In this document: in pieces, positions 6,072 to 11,887 of the stretch
Position numbering within the stretch: position 1 is the stretch's first letter
How the letters are laid out: every line of letters begins with the position of its first letter
Assembly (NCBI GenBank): GCA_910589185.1
Contig: CAJUSU010000019.1
Coordinates: 18,904 to 30,790, forward strand
From: an uncultured Clostridia bacterium
Lineage (GTDB): Bacteria; Bacillota; Clostridia; TANB77; CAG-508
Direction: 5' to 3'
Length of the DNA stretch: 11,887 nt
Made by a program: the position numbers and the translations under genes
The notes under the pieces: generated by a model
The model's database searches: none
What the model saw: only the letters and a program-made list of their open reading frames with translations
What the model was told of the DNA's origin: nothing

Positions 6072-6716
6072 TTATTGTATATTTTTTAAAATTTTGCCGA
6101 TAAACCATAGATATGGATTATCTACCGTATTTGTGGTAATATTGCTAGTTCCTTCTACACCTTCTAACAACTTTAATAATTCTTTTTCTTCTTTTTGGCT
6201 TATTTTTACCAATAAAGTAGCCTTGAAAGGATTTTCTTTTGAATAACTATTTAGCAATTCTTGCTTATCTTTAAATTTTTCTTTTGCTTGGCTTAAAGCC
6301 TGTTCTTTTGAAGTATATGTAATCTTATCTTCTCCGCATTGAACTATTAATAGTTCTTTTATCTTTTCAAATTGCTCTGTAGATATTTCGTCTTTTAATG
6401 TAATGGTTATATAATAGCCTTCTTGATAAAAACTAAATAGAATATATAAATTGCATATAATAAACACTACCAAAATAACTAGACTAATTATTGATATAAT
6501 TGTTTTCCTTTTCATTTTTTGATTAATCTTTTCTAAATAGTCAACTTCTTTACTATTATCCTGTTCGTTTTTATCTTGCTTCATATCTTTTAACATTTGA
6601 CTACAATCTTCACAATTTTTCAAATGATTTTCTACTAATTCTTTAGAACTATTACTAGCCACCCCATCACAATAACAAAATAATAAATCTTGTACAATTT
6701 CACATTCCCTTTTCAT
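6072..6716 (-). CDS. transmembrane anti-sigma factor: zinc-finger domain plus FtsX-like extracellular domain
   Basis: This 214-residue protein has three parts. The cytoplasmic part (1-68) has the putative zinc-finger anti-sigma pattern C5...H31-x3-C35-x2-C38, which binds and silences the cognate ECF sigma factor. A single membrane helix spans about 72-95. The extracytoplasmic part (about 101-197) resembles the FtsX extracellular domain: YITITLKDEIS at the start, YTSKEQAL (134-141), LLNSYSKENPFKATLLVKI (154-172) and a closing LLEGVEG. FtsX ectodomains bind peptidoglycan hydrolases or their regulators, so a wall or division signal is plausible but inferred. The gene overlaps the sigma gene by 17 nt, which suggests translational coupling; AAAGGAGG lies about 9 nt before the ATG. 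Just before the stop is a slippery-type T TTA AAA heptamer (6090-6084), and the -1 frame stays open for 24 more codons, to 6010. The zinc-finger and topology calls are firm; the FtsX likeness is from motif reading. Confidence 0.8.
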   Translation of the reverse strand: MKRECEIVQDLLFCYCDGVASNSSKELVENHLKNCEDCSQMLKDMKQDKNEQDNSKEVDYLEKINQKMKRKTIISIISLVILVVFIICNLYILFSFYQEGYYITITLKDEISTEQFEKIKELLIVQCGEDKITYTSKEQALSQAKEKFKDKQELLNSYSKENPFKATLLVKISQKEEKELLKLLEGVEGTSNITTNTVDNPYLWFIGKILKNIQ

Positions 6717-7194
6717 TTCGTTTTTCCTCCTTTATTTTTTCTTTTCCACGAAAAAAAGTTACTCTTGCCCAATTTGGCGTTTTATTCACAATGTCTGCAA
6801 TTTCGTTATATTCTAAATTTCCAAGAATTCTTAAGTACATTACATTTCTTGTTTCTTCATCTAATTTTTGAATTTCTTTTAATAACATCATTTTTTCCTC
6901 ATTATCACAAATAATATCTTCCATTGGATTTTCTATCAAAATACTATTTTCTATTTCTTCTAATGGTACTTCTCTATACTTTTTTCTATTACTTTGATAC
7001 CAAATATATTTTGCAATTTGGCACAGCCATGTAGTTATTTTACTCTTTCCTCTAAATTGTTTGATATTTTTTACAGCTACTAAAAAAGTTTCTTGTACAA
7101 TTTCTTTCGATAATTCTTCATTTTGTGTTAAGCAGAATATGTATTTATATACTACTTTTGAATATTGTCTATAAATTTCTTCTATATCCTGCAT
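6700..7194 (-). CDS. ECF-type RNA polymerase sigma factor
   Basis: This 164-residue protein has the two-domain ECF layout. Region 2 spans about 5-73 (EEIYRQYSKVVYKYIF...SKEIVQETFLVAVKNIKQFRGKSKITTWLCQIAKYIWYQSNRKK). A short linker leads to region 4, about 107-156 (LLKEIQKLDEETRNVMYLRILGNLEYNEIADI...ARVTFFRGKEKIKE). It directs RNA polymerase to a dedicated promoter class once released by its anti-sigma factor, the overlapping downstream gene. AAGGAG-type SD (7208-7202) lies 7 nt before the ATG. The gene sits directly after the prfA terminator. Such factors usually activate their own promoter, and a candidate lies just upstream. The regulon cannot be told from this window. Confidence 0.92.
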   Translation of the reverse strand: MQDIEEIYRQYSKVVYKYIFCLTQNEELSKEIVQETFLVAVKNIKQFRGKSKITTWLCQIAKYIWYQSNRKKYREVPLEEIENSILIENPMEDIICDNEEKMMLLKEIQKLDEETRNVMYLRILGNLEYNEIADIVNKTPNWARVTFFRGKEKIKEEKRNEKGM

Positions 7195-7214
7195 AATTTT
7201 TCTCCTTTCACTTT

Positions 7215-7244
7215 ATTAGTGTCAAATGAAATAAAAATATTACA
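7215..7244 (-). promoter_or_regulatory. tentative autoregulatory ECF promoter
   Basis: TGTAAT (7244-7239) followed after 15 nt by GACACTAAT (7223-7215) resembles the TGTxAx...xxTCTAAT arrangement of some Bacillota ECF promoters. The position, some 20 nt before the start codon, fits, but the similarity is loose. No convincing TTGACA/TATAAT pair exists between the prfA terminator and the sigma gene. Confidence 0.3.
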
Positions 7245-7251
7245 AATATGA

Positions 7252-7284
7252 AAAAAGATTTTACTTTTTTCGTAAAATCTTTTT
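7252..7284 (-). terminator. intrinsic terminator of prfA
   Basis: A 13-bp stem, AAAAAGATTTTAC (7252-7264) with GTAAAATCTTTTT (7272-7284), has a 7-nt loop and a T-run on the minus strand. It begins 6 nt after the prfA stop codon. Confidence 0.8.
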
Positions 7285-7290
7285 CTTGCT

Positions 7291-8355
7291 TTATTCTTCT
7301 TCATTTCCTTTTAGCTTTTCAGCTGTATCTGCTGTAATTAAGCTATCTACCATTTCATCTATATCGCCATTTAAGAAATTCTCCATTTGATAAATTGATA
7401 AACCAATTCTATGGTCTGTAATACGACCTTGTGGATAATTGTATGTTCTAATTTTTTCACTTCTATCTCCACTTCCTACTTGGCTCTTTCTAGCATTTGC
7501 TACTTCTGTGTCTTGTTTTTCTTTTTCTTGATCATACAATCTAGAACGTAACATTCTCATAGCATAATCTCTATTTTGGAATTGTGACCTTTCTGTTTGA
7601 CATTCTGCTACCATTCCTGTTGGAATATGAATTAAACGTACCGCTGATGAAGTTTTATTGATATGTTGTCCTCCTGCCCCTGATGCTCTAAACACTTCCA
7701 TTTTAATATCTGCTGGATTAATGTCAATTTCTACATCTTCTACTTCTGGTAAAACTACTACTGTAGCAGTTGATGTATGAATTCTTCCACTAGCTTCTGT
7801 ATCTGGAACTCTTTGTACACGGTGAACACCACTTTCAAATTTTAGTCTACTATATGCCCCTTTTCCTGTAATCATAAAAGAAATTTCTTTGTATCCTCCA
7901 AGTCCAGTCTCATTTTCATTTAATACTTCTAATTTCCAATGTTTCTTTTCCGCATACATGGAGTACATTCTAAATAGAGTTCCTGCAAACAAAGCAGCTT
8001 CTTCTCCACCAGCTCCTCCACGAATTTCACAAATAACATTTTTATCATCATTTGGATCTTTAGGAATTAATAAAATTTTGATTTCTTCTTCTAATTTAGG
8101 TAATTTTTCTTTGTTCTCTTCCAAGTCCAACTCTGCTAATTCCTTCATTTCTGGATCATTTAGCATTGCTTTTGCATCTTCTATCGCTTGATTTGCTTTT
8201 TTATATTCTCTATATTTTAATACTACCGGCTCTATTTCTGCATGTTCCTTCATTAAAGCTTTCCATTCTTCTTGTCTACTAATTACCTCTGGGTCGCTAA
8301 TCTTTTGAGTTACTTCGTCATAACGCTTTTCTACTTCTTCTAATTTTTGAAACAT
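7291..8355 (-). CDS. prfA: peptide chain release factor 1 (RF1)
   Basis: This 354-residue class I release factor has an N-terminal coiled-coil PCRF domain (about 1-110), IRGGAGGEEAALFAG (111-125) and the codon-recognition P-x-T loop VPDTEASGRIHTS (183-195). The catalytic GGQ (228-230) lies in VFRASGAGGQHINKT, and the C-terminal region contains RSEKIRTYNYPQGRITDHR. The P-x-T tripeptide, with no SPF, identifies RF1 (UAA/UAG) rather than RF2. The x residue is Asp, where Ala or Glu is more familiar to me. It hydrolyses peptidyl-tRNA in the ribosome at stop codons. Its glutamine is normally methylated by PrmC, which is not in the window. AAGGAG lies 7 nt before the ATG. It is monocistronic with its own promoter and terminator. 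Confidence 0.96.
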   Translation of the reverse strand: MFQKLEEVEKRYDEVTQKISDPEVISRQEEWKALMKEHAEIEPVVLKYREYKKANQAIEDAKAMLNDPEMKELAELDLEENKEKLPKLEEEIKILLIPKDPNDDKNVICEIRGGAGGEEAALFAGTLFRMYSMYAEKKHWKLEVLNENETGLGGYKEISFMITGKGAYSRLKFESGVHRVQRVPDTEASGRIHTSTATVVVLPEVEDVEIDINPADIKMEVFRASGAGGQHINKTSSAVRLIHIPTGMVAECQTERSQFQNRDYAMRMLRSRLYDQEKEKQDTEVANARKSQVGSGDRSEKIRTYNYPQGRITDHRIGLSIYQMENFLNGDIDEMVDSLITADTAEKLKGNEEE

Positions 8356-8378
8356 ATCAATCTCCTTTTTCTAAATAA

Positions 8379-8405
8379 AAACAAGTCAAATATTTTGACT
8401 TGTTT
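8379..8405 (-). terminator. intrinsic terminator of the YhaN-like ATPase gene
   Basis: A 12-bp perfect stem, AAACAAGTCAAA (8379-8390) with TTTGACTTGTTT (8394-8405), has a 3-nt loop and ends in TTTTT on the minus strand, 18 nt after the stop codon. Its 5' arm begins immediately after the -10 box of the prfA promoter. Confidence 0.75.
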
Positions 8406-8434
8406 ATTATACCCCATTTACTACTAAATTTCAA
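8406..8434 (-). promoter_or_regulatory. sigma-A promoter of prfA
   Basis: A -35 TTGAAA (8434-8429), a 17-nt spacer and a perfect -10 TATAAT (8411-8406). The -35 lies inside the last codons of the ATPase gene. The predicted start near 8400-8398 is within the terminator hairpin, so the prfA message would begin with a shortened version of it. Confidence 0.7.
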
Positions 8435-10121
8435 CCCAGTGATAATCTAAATTTAGCTCGTCTAAAATCTGCTTTTCTCTTTTTGTGCAAGTAAACAATA
8501 TAATTTGATGTTCTTTTGCCTCTTCCATTAAAAATAGCAAACTATTTTTTAAACGTTCATCGTCAAAATAGGCAAATGCTTCGTCTAAAATGATTGGCAT
8601 TTTTTCTTGTGAAATTTCATCAAGCATAGCAAGTCTTAGTGATAAGTATAGCTGATCAATTGTTCCTACACTTAATAAATTAGCTGATTTATATTCTCCA
8701 TTTTCTAATTCTACAATTAATCCTTTTTCTTCATGAATACTTACTTTTCGGTATTTTCCATCTGTTATTTTTTGTATCAAATTTGACAAATTCTGTGTAA
8801 ATTTTGGAGTAACACTTTTTTTCATCTGTTCATATGCTTTTTCTAATAATTCTTTTGTCGCTTGAATACATCTATTTTTTTCTTCTACTATTTGCAATTG
8901 CTCTTTCAAATTTTCATATTCTTCTTTTAGTGAAACAATTTCCTCTAATTTTTCTGAAATATTTTTATCTTCATATTCTAAACTATTCAATTTTAAACGG
9001 TAATTTATCATTTGCTGTTCTGAATCCTCTATTTGTTTTTGTATTCCTTCTATTTTTGACACTAAATTTTTATCAGAAATTTCTTTTTGTTTTTGTATCT
9101 CATTTTTCTGCTTTTGCAATTCTTTTTTTAATTTCTTATTTTTAATATAATTAATTGCAAATAAAGTTAATTCAATTGGAATTAATGATAATAATATGTA
9201 ATTAATTATTTTATTGTCTATAAATTGAAAATTTAATATGTTTATTATGATTAATAAAACTAATATAATTCCAAAAGTAAAATAATTTTTTTTCACCTTT
9301 TCTTCTTTTTCATTTTGTAATTGTTTTTTTAATTCATTTTTTTCTTCTTCTATTTGATTTTTTTGTGTTAACATATTCAGCTTCTTTAATTCATTATTTC
9401 TATTTCGCTCTTTCTCTAATTCTTCTAAAATTTCATTCTTATTACTTACTAAATTTTGCTTATTCTCTGTATAGCATAATTCTGTCTTCAAGACAGTCTC
9501 TATTTCTTTCATACGTTTTTGTATCAAATTAAGTGGTCTGTCTTGTGTTCGGCTAGTTCCAACTTCTTCTACTAGCCTCTTATTTAACTTGTCCATAGCC
9601 TTCTGAAATGACACATTATCTTCTCCTGTTCCCGCAAGGTTTGCAATTTTCTGGACTAGTACATTTTGAGTTGAACGTTCTAACACTACTTCCTGCTGTG
9701 GCGTCATAATTGTAGAAAGATACATCTTTTCATCTACATTAGTTTGATCATAGAAAAATTGACTACCGTCCTTTTTGTCAATTTTATATTGATTAGAAAT
9801 CTCCTCTAAATTCTCATCAAATAGCTTCGCATTTTTCTTTGTAAAATCTCTATAAATTTCATAATTCATTCCATTATCTAATCTATATTTTATTTTTCCT
9901 GAAAATTCTTCTCCAATCCATGGCTTATATTTTTCATAATCTGATATTTCTTTTCCATTTTTATTTTTAGAAATTCCATAAAAAATATTTTTCATGTAAT
10001 TTAATAAAGTAGATTTTCCACTTTCATTTTTTCCATAAATAATATTCAAATTATCTTTCAAATTAATTTCTTTTTCTTTCAAAATTCCATAGGAATTTAC
10101 TTTTATATTTTCAATTTTCAC
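8424..10121 (-). CDS. YhaN-like (SbcC/Rad50-type) AAA ATPase with transmembrane hairpin in the coiled coil
   Basis: This 565-residue SMC-like ATPase has an N-terminal lobe with MKIENIKVNSYGILKEKEI and Walker A GKNESGKST (30-38). Coiled coil runs about 195-275, two hydrophobic helices (about 281-299 and 306-325) sit at the apex, and a returning coiled coil covers about 327-425. The C-terminal lobe has the signature LLSVGTIDQLYLSLRLA (482-498), Walker B IILDEA (510-515) and a D-loop at 520-521. No CxxC zinc hook is present; the membrane hairpin occupies its place. The protein is shorter than Bacillus YhaN as I recall it. It probably works with the SbcD-like nuclease just upstream as a membrane-tethered DNA-end processing complex; the DNA role is inferred from family. 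The start is GTG, with GAGGAG 7 nt upstream. The gap to the nuclease gene is 21 nt. Confidence 0.85.
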   Translation of the reverse strand: MKIENIKVNSYGILKEKEINLKDNLNIIYGKNESGKSTLLNYMKNIFYGISKNKNGKEISDYEKYKPWIGEEFSGKIKYRLDNGMNYEIYRDFTKKNAKLFDENLEEISNQYKIDKKDGSQFFYDQTNVDEKMYLSTIMTPQQEVVLERSTQNVLVQKIANLAGTGEDNVSFQKAMDKLNKRLVEEVGTSRTQDRPLNLIQKRMKEIETVLKTELCYTENKQNLVSNKNEILEELEKERNRNNELKKLNMLTQKNQIEEEKNELKKQLQNEKEEKVKKNYFTFGIILVLLIIINILNFQFIDNKIINYILLSLIPIELTLFAINYIKNKKLKKELQKQKNEIQKQKEISDKNLVSKIEGIQKQIEDSEQQMINYRLKLNSLEYEDKNISEKLEEIVSLKEEYENLKEQLQIVEEKNRCIQATKELLEKAYEQMKKSVTPKFTQNLSNLIQKITDGKYRKVSIHEEKGLIVELENGEYKSANLLSVGTIDQLYLSLRLAMLDEISQEKMPIILDEAFAYFDDERLKNSLLFLMEEAKEHQIILFTCTKREKQILDELNLDYHWVEI

Positions 10122-10142
10122 AAATAGCTCCTCATTTTTATT

Positions 10143-10739
10143 TTATTTTTCCATAATAGATAAACCAATTTCTAATATTTTATTTATTTCTTCTTCTGTA
10201 TAATTTTGATTTTCTTTTTCTTCTAATAATTGTTTGATAAAAATTCCTTTTAATGTTGTTTCATTTATCATTTTTTCTATTTCATAATCTGGCTGTGTTT
10301 TATTTTTTATTTTAATAATATTTTCTCTCGTAATTAATTTCATTAATTCTAAAATATCAATTTCAAATCTTCTTTTTCCAACTAATATGATTTTATAAAA
10401 TTTATTTTCATCTAATAATAATTCATTTAACTTTTCTATTAATTGTTCTAAGTCATTTATTTCAGTAATATTCATTTCTAATTCTACAAATTCTTTGTTA
10501 TCTACTGGAATAAAAGCTATTTCTAATTTTTCTTTTGTTAACTCTCCTACAATAAATCCATGTTTTCCTAACTCGTCAAATCCCATAGAAATAGTAGAGC
10601 CTGGATATATAATTCGTTGGTTTTTTTCTGTATTATAATCCAATTTATGAATATGACCAAGTGCTACATAATCAAATCCTAATTGTTTTAATTTATATTT
10701 ATTAATTGGATTGTACTGCAATCCGAGTTTCACCTGCAT
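10143..10739 (-). CDS. YhaO/SbcD-like metallophosphoesterase, C-terminal part (frame-split gene)
   Basis: This 198-residue reading frame carries the rest of the nuclease begun at 11220: QYNPINKYKLKQLGFDYVALGHIHK with the GHIH metal-binding motif (28-31), then RIIYPGSTISMGFDELGKHGF and a C-terminal capping region of about 120 residues. It lacks the D-x-H, GD and GNHD metal ligands, so it cannot be an active enzyme alone. A stop codon directly precedes the ATG at 10739, and GGAAG lies 5 nt upstream, so separate re-initiation is conceivable. The upstream frame ends at 10702, so the +1 shift must lie within 10704-10739. Translational coupling to the downstream ATPase gene (21-nt gap) is likely. 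Confidence 0.75.
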   Translation of the reverse strand: MQVKLGLQYNPINKYKLKQLGFDYVALGHIHKLDYNTEKNQRIIYPGSTISMGFDELGKHGFIVGELTKEKLEIAFIPVDNKEFVELEMNITEINDLEQLIEKLNELLLDENKFYKIILVGKRRFEIDILELMKLITRENIIKIKNKTQPDYEIEKMINETTLKGIFIKQLLEEKENQNYTEEEINKILEIGLSIMEK

Positions 10740-11220
10740 TTAAACTTCCATGTGTAATAAAAATATTAATTTTATTTTTATCTTCTATTTTAATATTATC
10801 TAAATCAATGCCAGAATGGTAAAAATCTTCAAAACCCATTCCATAAATATCGGCATCTGGTGTTGTTACCTTTTCTATTTTAGAAGTAAATATTTTTACA
10901 TTATCATTCCATTCAAAATTATAGTACATAGAATTTTTTAAATATGGATCATGATTCCCTGGTGTAATAAAAATTTGAGTTTGTGGAATTTCCTGAAATA
11001 AATGATTAATATATTCAATAGTAGTTTTTTTGATATATTCATGTTCATAAAAATCTCCACTAATAAATAAATATTCAATTTTATTTTCTCGAATATATTG
11101 AATTATTTTTTTAAATATTTCTCTTTGATCTATTCTTCTTATTTTTCCGAAATTATTTTTTAGACTTAAATTAGTAAATGGTGTATCAAAATGTGTGTCT
11201 GCTATATGAATAAATTTCAT
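10702..11220 (-). CDS. YhaO/SbcD-like metallophosphoesterase, N-terminal part (frame-split gene)
   Basis: This 172-residue frame has the calcineurin-like phosphoesterase motifs: D8-x-H10 (IADTHFD), GD (55-56), GNHD (88-91) and THG (H157). It then runs into IAVQSN and a TAA where homologs continue to a GHxH motif. That motif is present in the overlapping frame downstream, so this is one gene split by a +1 shift. The intact family is the Mn2+-dependent nuclease partner (YhaO/SbcD/Mre11) of SbcC/YhaN ATPases, acting on DNA ends. AAGGAG lies 7 nt before the ATG, and the promoter at 11257-11285 is strong. Explanations are a pseudogene, a sequencing error, or recoding; the join is not in a long homopolymer, which makes simple sequencing error less likely. 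Confidence 0.78.
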   Translation of the reverse strand: MKFIHIADTHFDTPFTNLSLKNNFGKIRRIDQREIFKKIIQYIRENKIEYLFISGDFYEHEYIKKTTIEYINHLFQEIPQTQIFITPGNHDPYLKNSMYYNFEWNDNVKIFTSKIEKVTTPDADIYGMGFEDFYHSGIDLDNIKIEDKNKINIFITHGSLNAGETRIAVQSN

Positions 11221-11256
11221 TTTTTTCTCCTTCTATTTCTTTATTTTTTCTGTCTT

Positions 11257-11285
11257 ATTGTATCCTATTTTTTTGCTTTCGTCAA
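11257..11285 (-). promoter_or_regulatory. sigma-A promoter of the YhaO/YhaN-like operon
   Basis: A -35 TTGACG (11285-11280), exactly 17 nt and a -10 TACAAT (11262-11257). The leader is about 30 nt, with AAGGAG 7 nt before the start codon at 11220. Confidence 0.75.
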
Positions 11286-11795
11286 CCACTTTTCAAAACA
11301 TTCGTTTTTAGTTTACTTGCTGATTTCTTATCTTTTCCCTCGATTTTCCATTTTGTCTTATTGTCTACTATTTTCTTTAGCACAATTCGTACATCTCCTA
11401 AGTCTCAATTTTCTAATTCTTTTTCTTCTAAATTTTATGTTGTTATGTATACTTATAGTTTCTTTTGTATTTTCTACTCTAAATTTTTACCTTTCTCTTT
11501 ATCCGCAAGCTTTTTTAGATATTTTTTCTTTACATTTTATACCTTTTTGAGCCTCTCCTTTTCTATCTTTCCACCCCATCTTCTAAATCCTTCTGATTTC
11601 CATCCTTTCTCTTCATAGTTTCAGCTTGTATAACATTGTCTAATTGTAAATATTTTTTTCTTTTTTTACTTCTTCTACTTAACTACCAAAAGCCATTTTT
11701 TTAAGCATCCACTTATGGCACTTTTTCCATTCAATTCTTTGTTTTTTTCTTTCTCCTTGTATCCAACTTTTTACATTTATCTTTCTAATTTTTTC
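11286..11795. other. about 500 bp without an intact gene; purine-rich minus strand, possible gene relic
   Basis: The plus strand is almost entirely pyrimidines plus A, so the minus strand has the purine excess typical of a coding strand here. Minus-strand frames are broken by many stops, but stop-free runs of 40 codons occur at 11801-11679 (WQEKIRKINVKSWIQG...) and at 11404-11282 (DLGDVRIVLKKIVDNK...), in two different frames and neither with a convincing start. The long plus-strand frames here encode only Phe/Leu/Ser-rich sequence without ribosome binding sites. I see no RNA gene, repeat or attachment site. A decayed minus-strand gene is a possible reading, not a demonstrated one. Confidence 0.4.
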
Positions 11796-11823
11796 TTGCC
11801 ATTTTTAAGGATTATTATATAAT
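11796..11823 (+). promoter_or_regulatory. sigma-A promoter of the gene starting at 11856
   Basis: A -35 TTGCCA (11796-11801), a 16-nt spacer and a perfect -10 TATAAT (11818-11823). Transcription should start near 11830, leaving a 25-nt leader that contains GAGAGG. Confidence 0.65.
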
Positions 11824-11855
11824 ATAACCATAAAGTCCTTACAGAGAGGTAACCA

Positions 11856-11887
11856 ATGAATAAAAATGGTAATTCCATCAAATCCCG
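11856..11887 (+). CDS. unidentified gene, first 10 codons only
   Basis: An ATG at 11856 preceded by GAGAGG (6-nt spacing) and a good promoter opens a frame reading MNKNGNSIKS to the window edge. The protein cannot be identified from so little. Promoter, ribosome binding site and start line up well, so this is very likely a real gene divergent from the nuclease operon. Confidence 0.6.
   Translation, partial: MNKNGNSIKS

Noticed and set aside
7889..8191. Plus-strand 100-codon frame inside prfA
   Set aside because: Antisense shadow of a highly conserved gene; Ser/Phe-rich translation typical of a reversed coding strand.
8834..9145. Plus-strand hydrophobic frame inside the YhaN-like gene
   Set aside because: It is the reverse reading of the Lys/Glu-rich coiled coil, which always yields Phe/Leu-rich peptides; no ribosome binding site.
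8424..11220. Anti-phage defence pair (SbcCD-like nuclease plus ATPase)
   Set aside because: Both proteins fit the housekeeping YhaO/YhaN family and no other defence genes or mobile elements lie nearby.
11191..11618. Two overlapping plus-strand reading frames encoding hydrophobic Phe/Leu-rich peptides
   Set aside because: They arise from the pyrimidine-rich strand, lack ribosome binding sites, overlap the nuclease promoter and start, and show no domain-like pattern.

Overview
This is a low-GC window (roughly 30% G+C by eye, not computed). It carries MecA, PcrA/UvrD, RF1, CotF-type spore coat proteins, an ECF sigma/anti-sigma pair and a DUF4321 protein. Together these point to an endospore-forming Bacillota, most likely a member of Clostridia. 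It reads as ordinary chromosome: no phage, transposase, CRISPR, rRNA or tRNA is visible. All complete genes except mecA lie on the minus strand.

Layout. (1) 1-150: 5' end of a DUF4321-type membrane protein (minus), with a good sigma-A promoter. (2) 385-1011: mecA (plus), the Clp protease adaptor. (3) 1017-1128: a palindromic repeat made of two inverted copies of a 31-bp self-complementary unit, lying between convergent genes and serving as a bidirectional terminator. (4) 1132-2154: membrane-anchored M23 peptidoglycan endopeptidase (minus), with a questionable start codon. (5) 2205-2657: a two-gene CotF-type spore coat operon (minus), with a possible forespore-type promoter. (6) 2780-5098: pcrA helicase (minus). 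(7) 5194-5937: ZIP metal transporter (minus, TTG start), whose Shine-Dalgarno lies in the 3' arm of a leader hairpin. (8) 6072-7194: overlapping ECF sigma and anti-sigma genes. The anti-sigma factor joins a cytoplasmic zinc-binding anti-sigma domain to an extracytoplasmic domain that looks like the FtsX extracellular domain. (9) 7291-8355: prfA (RF1), whose promoter is interleaved with the terminator of the upstream gene. (10) 8424-11220: a YhaO/YhaN (SbcD/SbcC-like) nuclease-ATPase pair. The ATPase has a membrane hairpin at its coiled-coil apex, and the nuclease gene is split by a frameshift. (11) 11286-11800: a purine-skewed non-coding stretch that may be a decayed gene. (12) 11856-11887: first codons of a plus-strand gene with its own promoter.

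Functional links. The M23 endopeptidase and the sigma/anti-sigma pair both concern the cell envelope. Because FtsX ectodomains contact peptidoglycan hydrolases, the anti-sigma factor may report on division or cell-wall hydrolase status; this is inference. MecA, PcrA, RF1 and YhaO/YhaN are housekeeping proteolysis, DNA repair and translation functions. Most transcription units have a recognisable promoter and several have a clear intrinsic terminator, so the window is a string of small independent units rather than one operon. The best leads are the FtsX-like anti-sigma factor, the SD-sequestering leader of the ZIP gene, the frame-split nuclease and the double-palindrome repeat.
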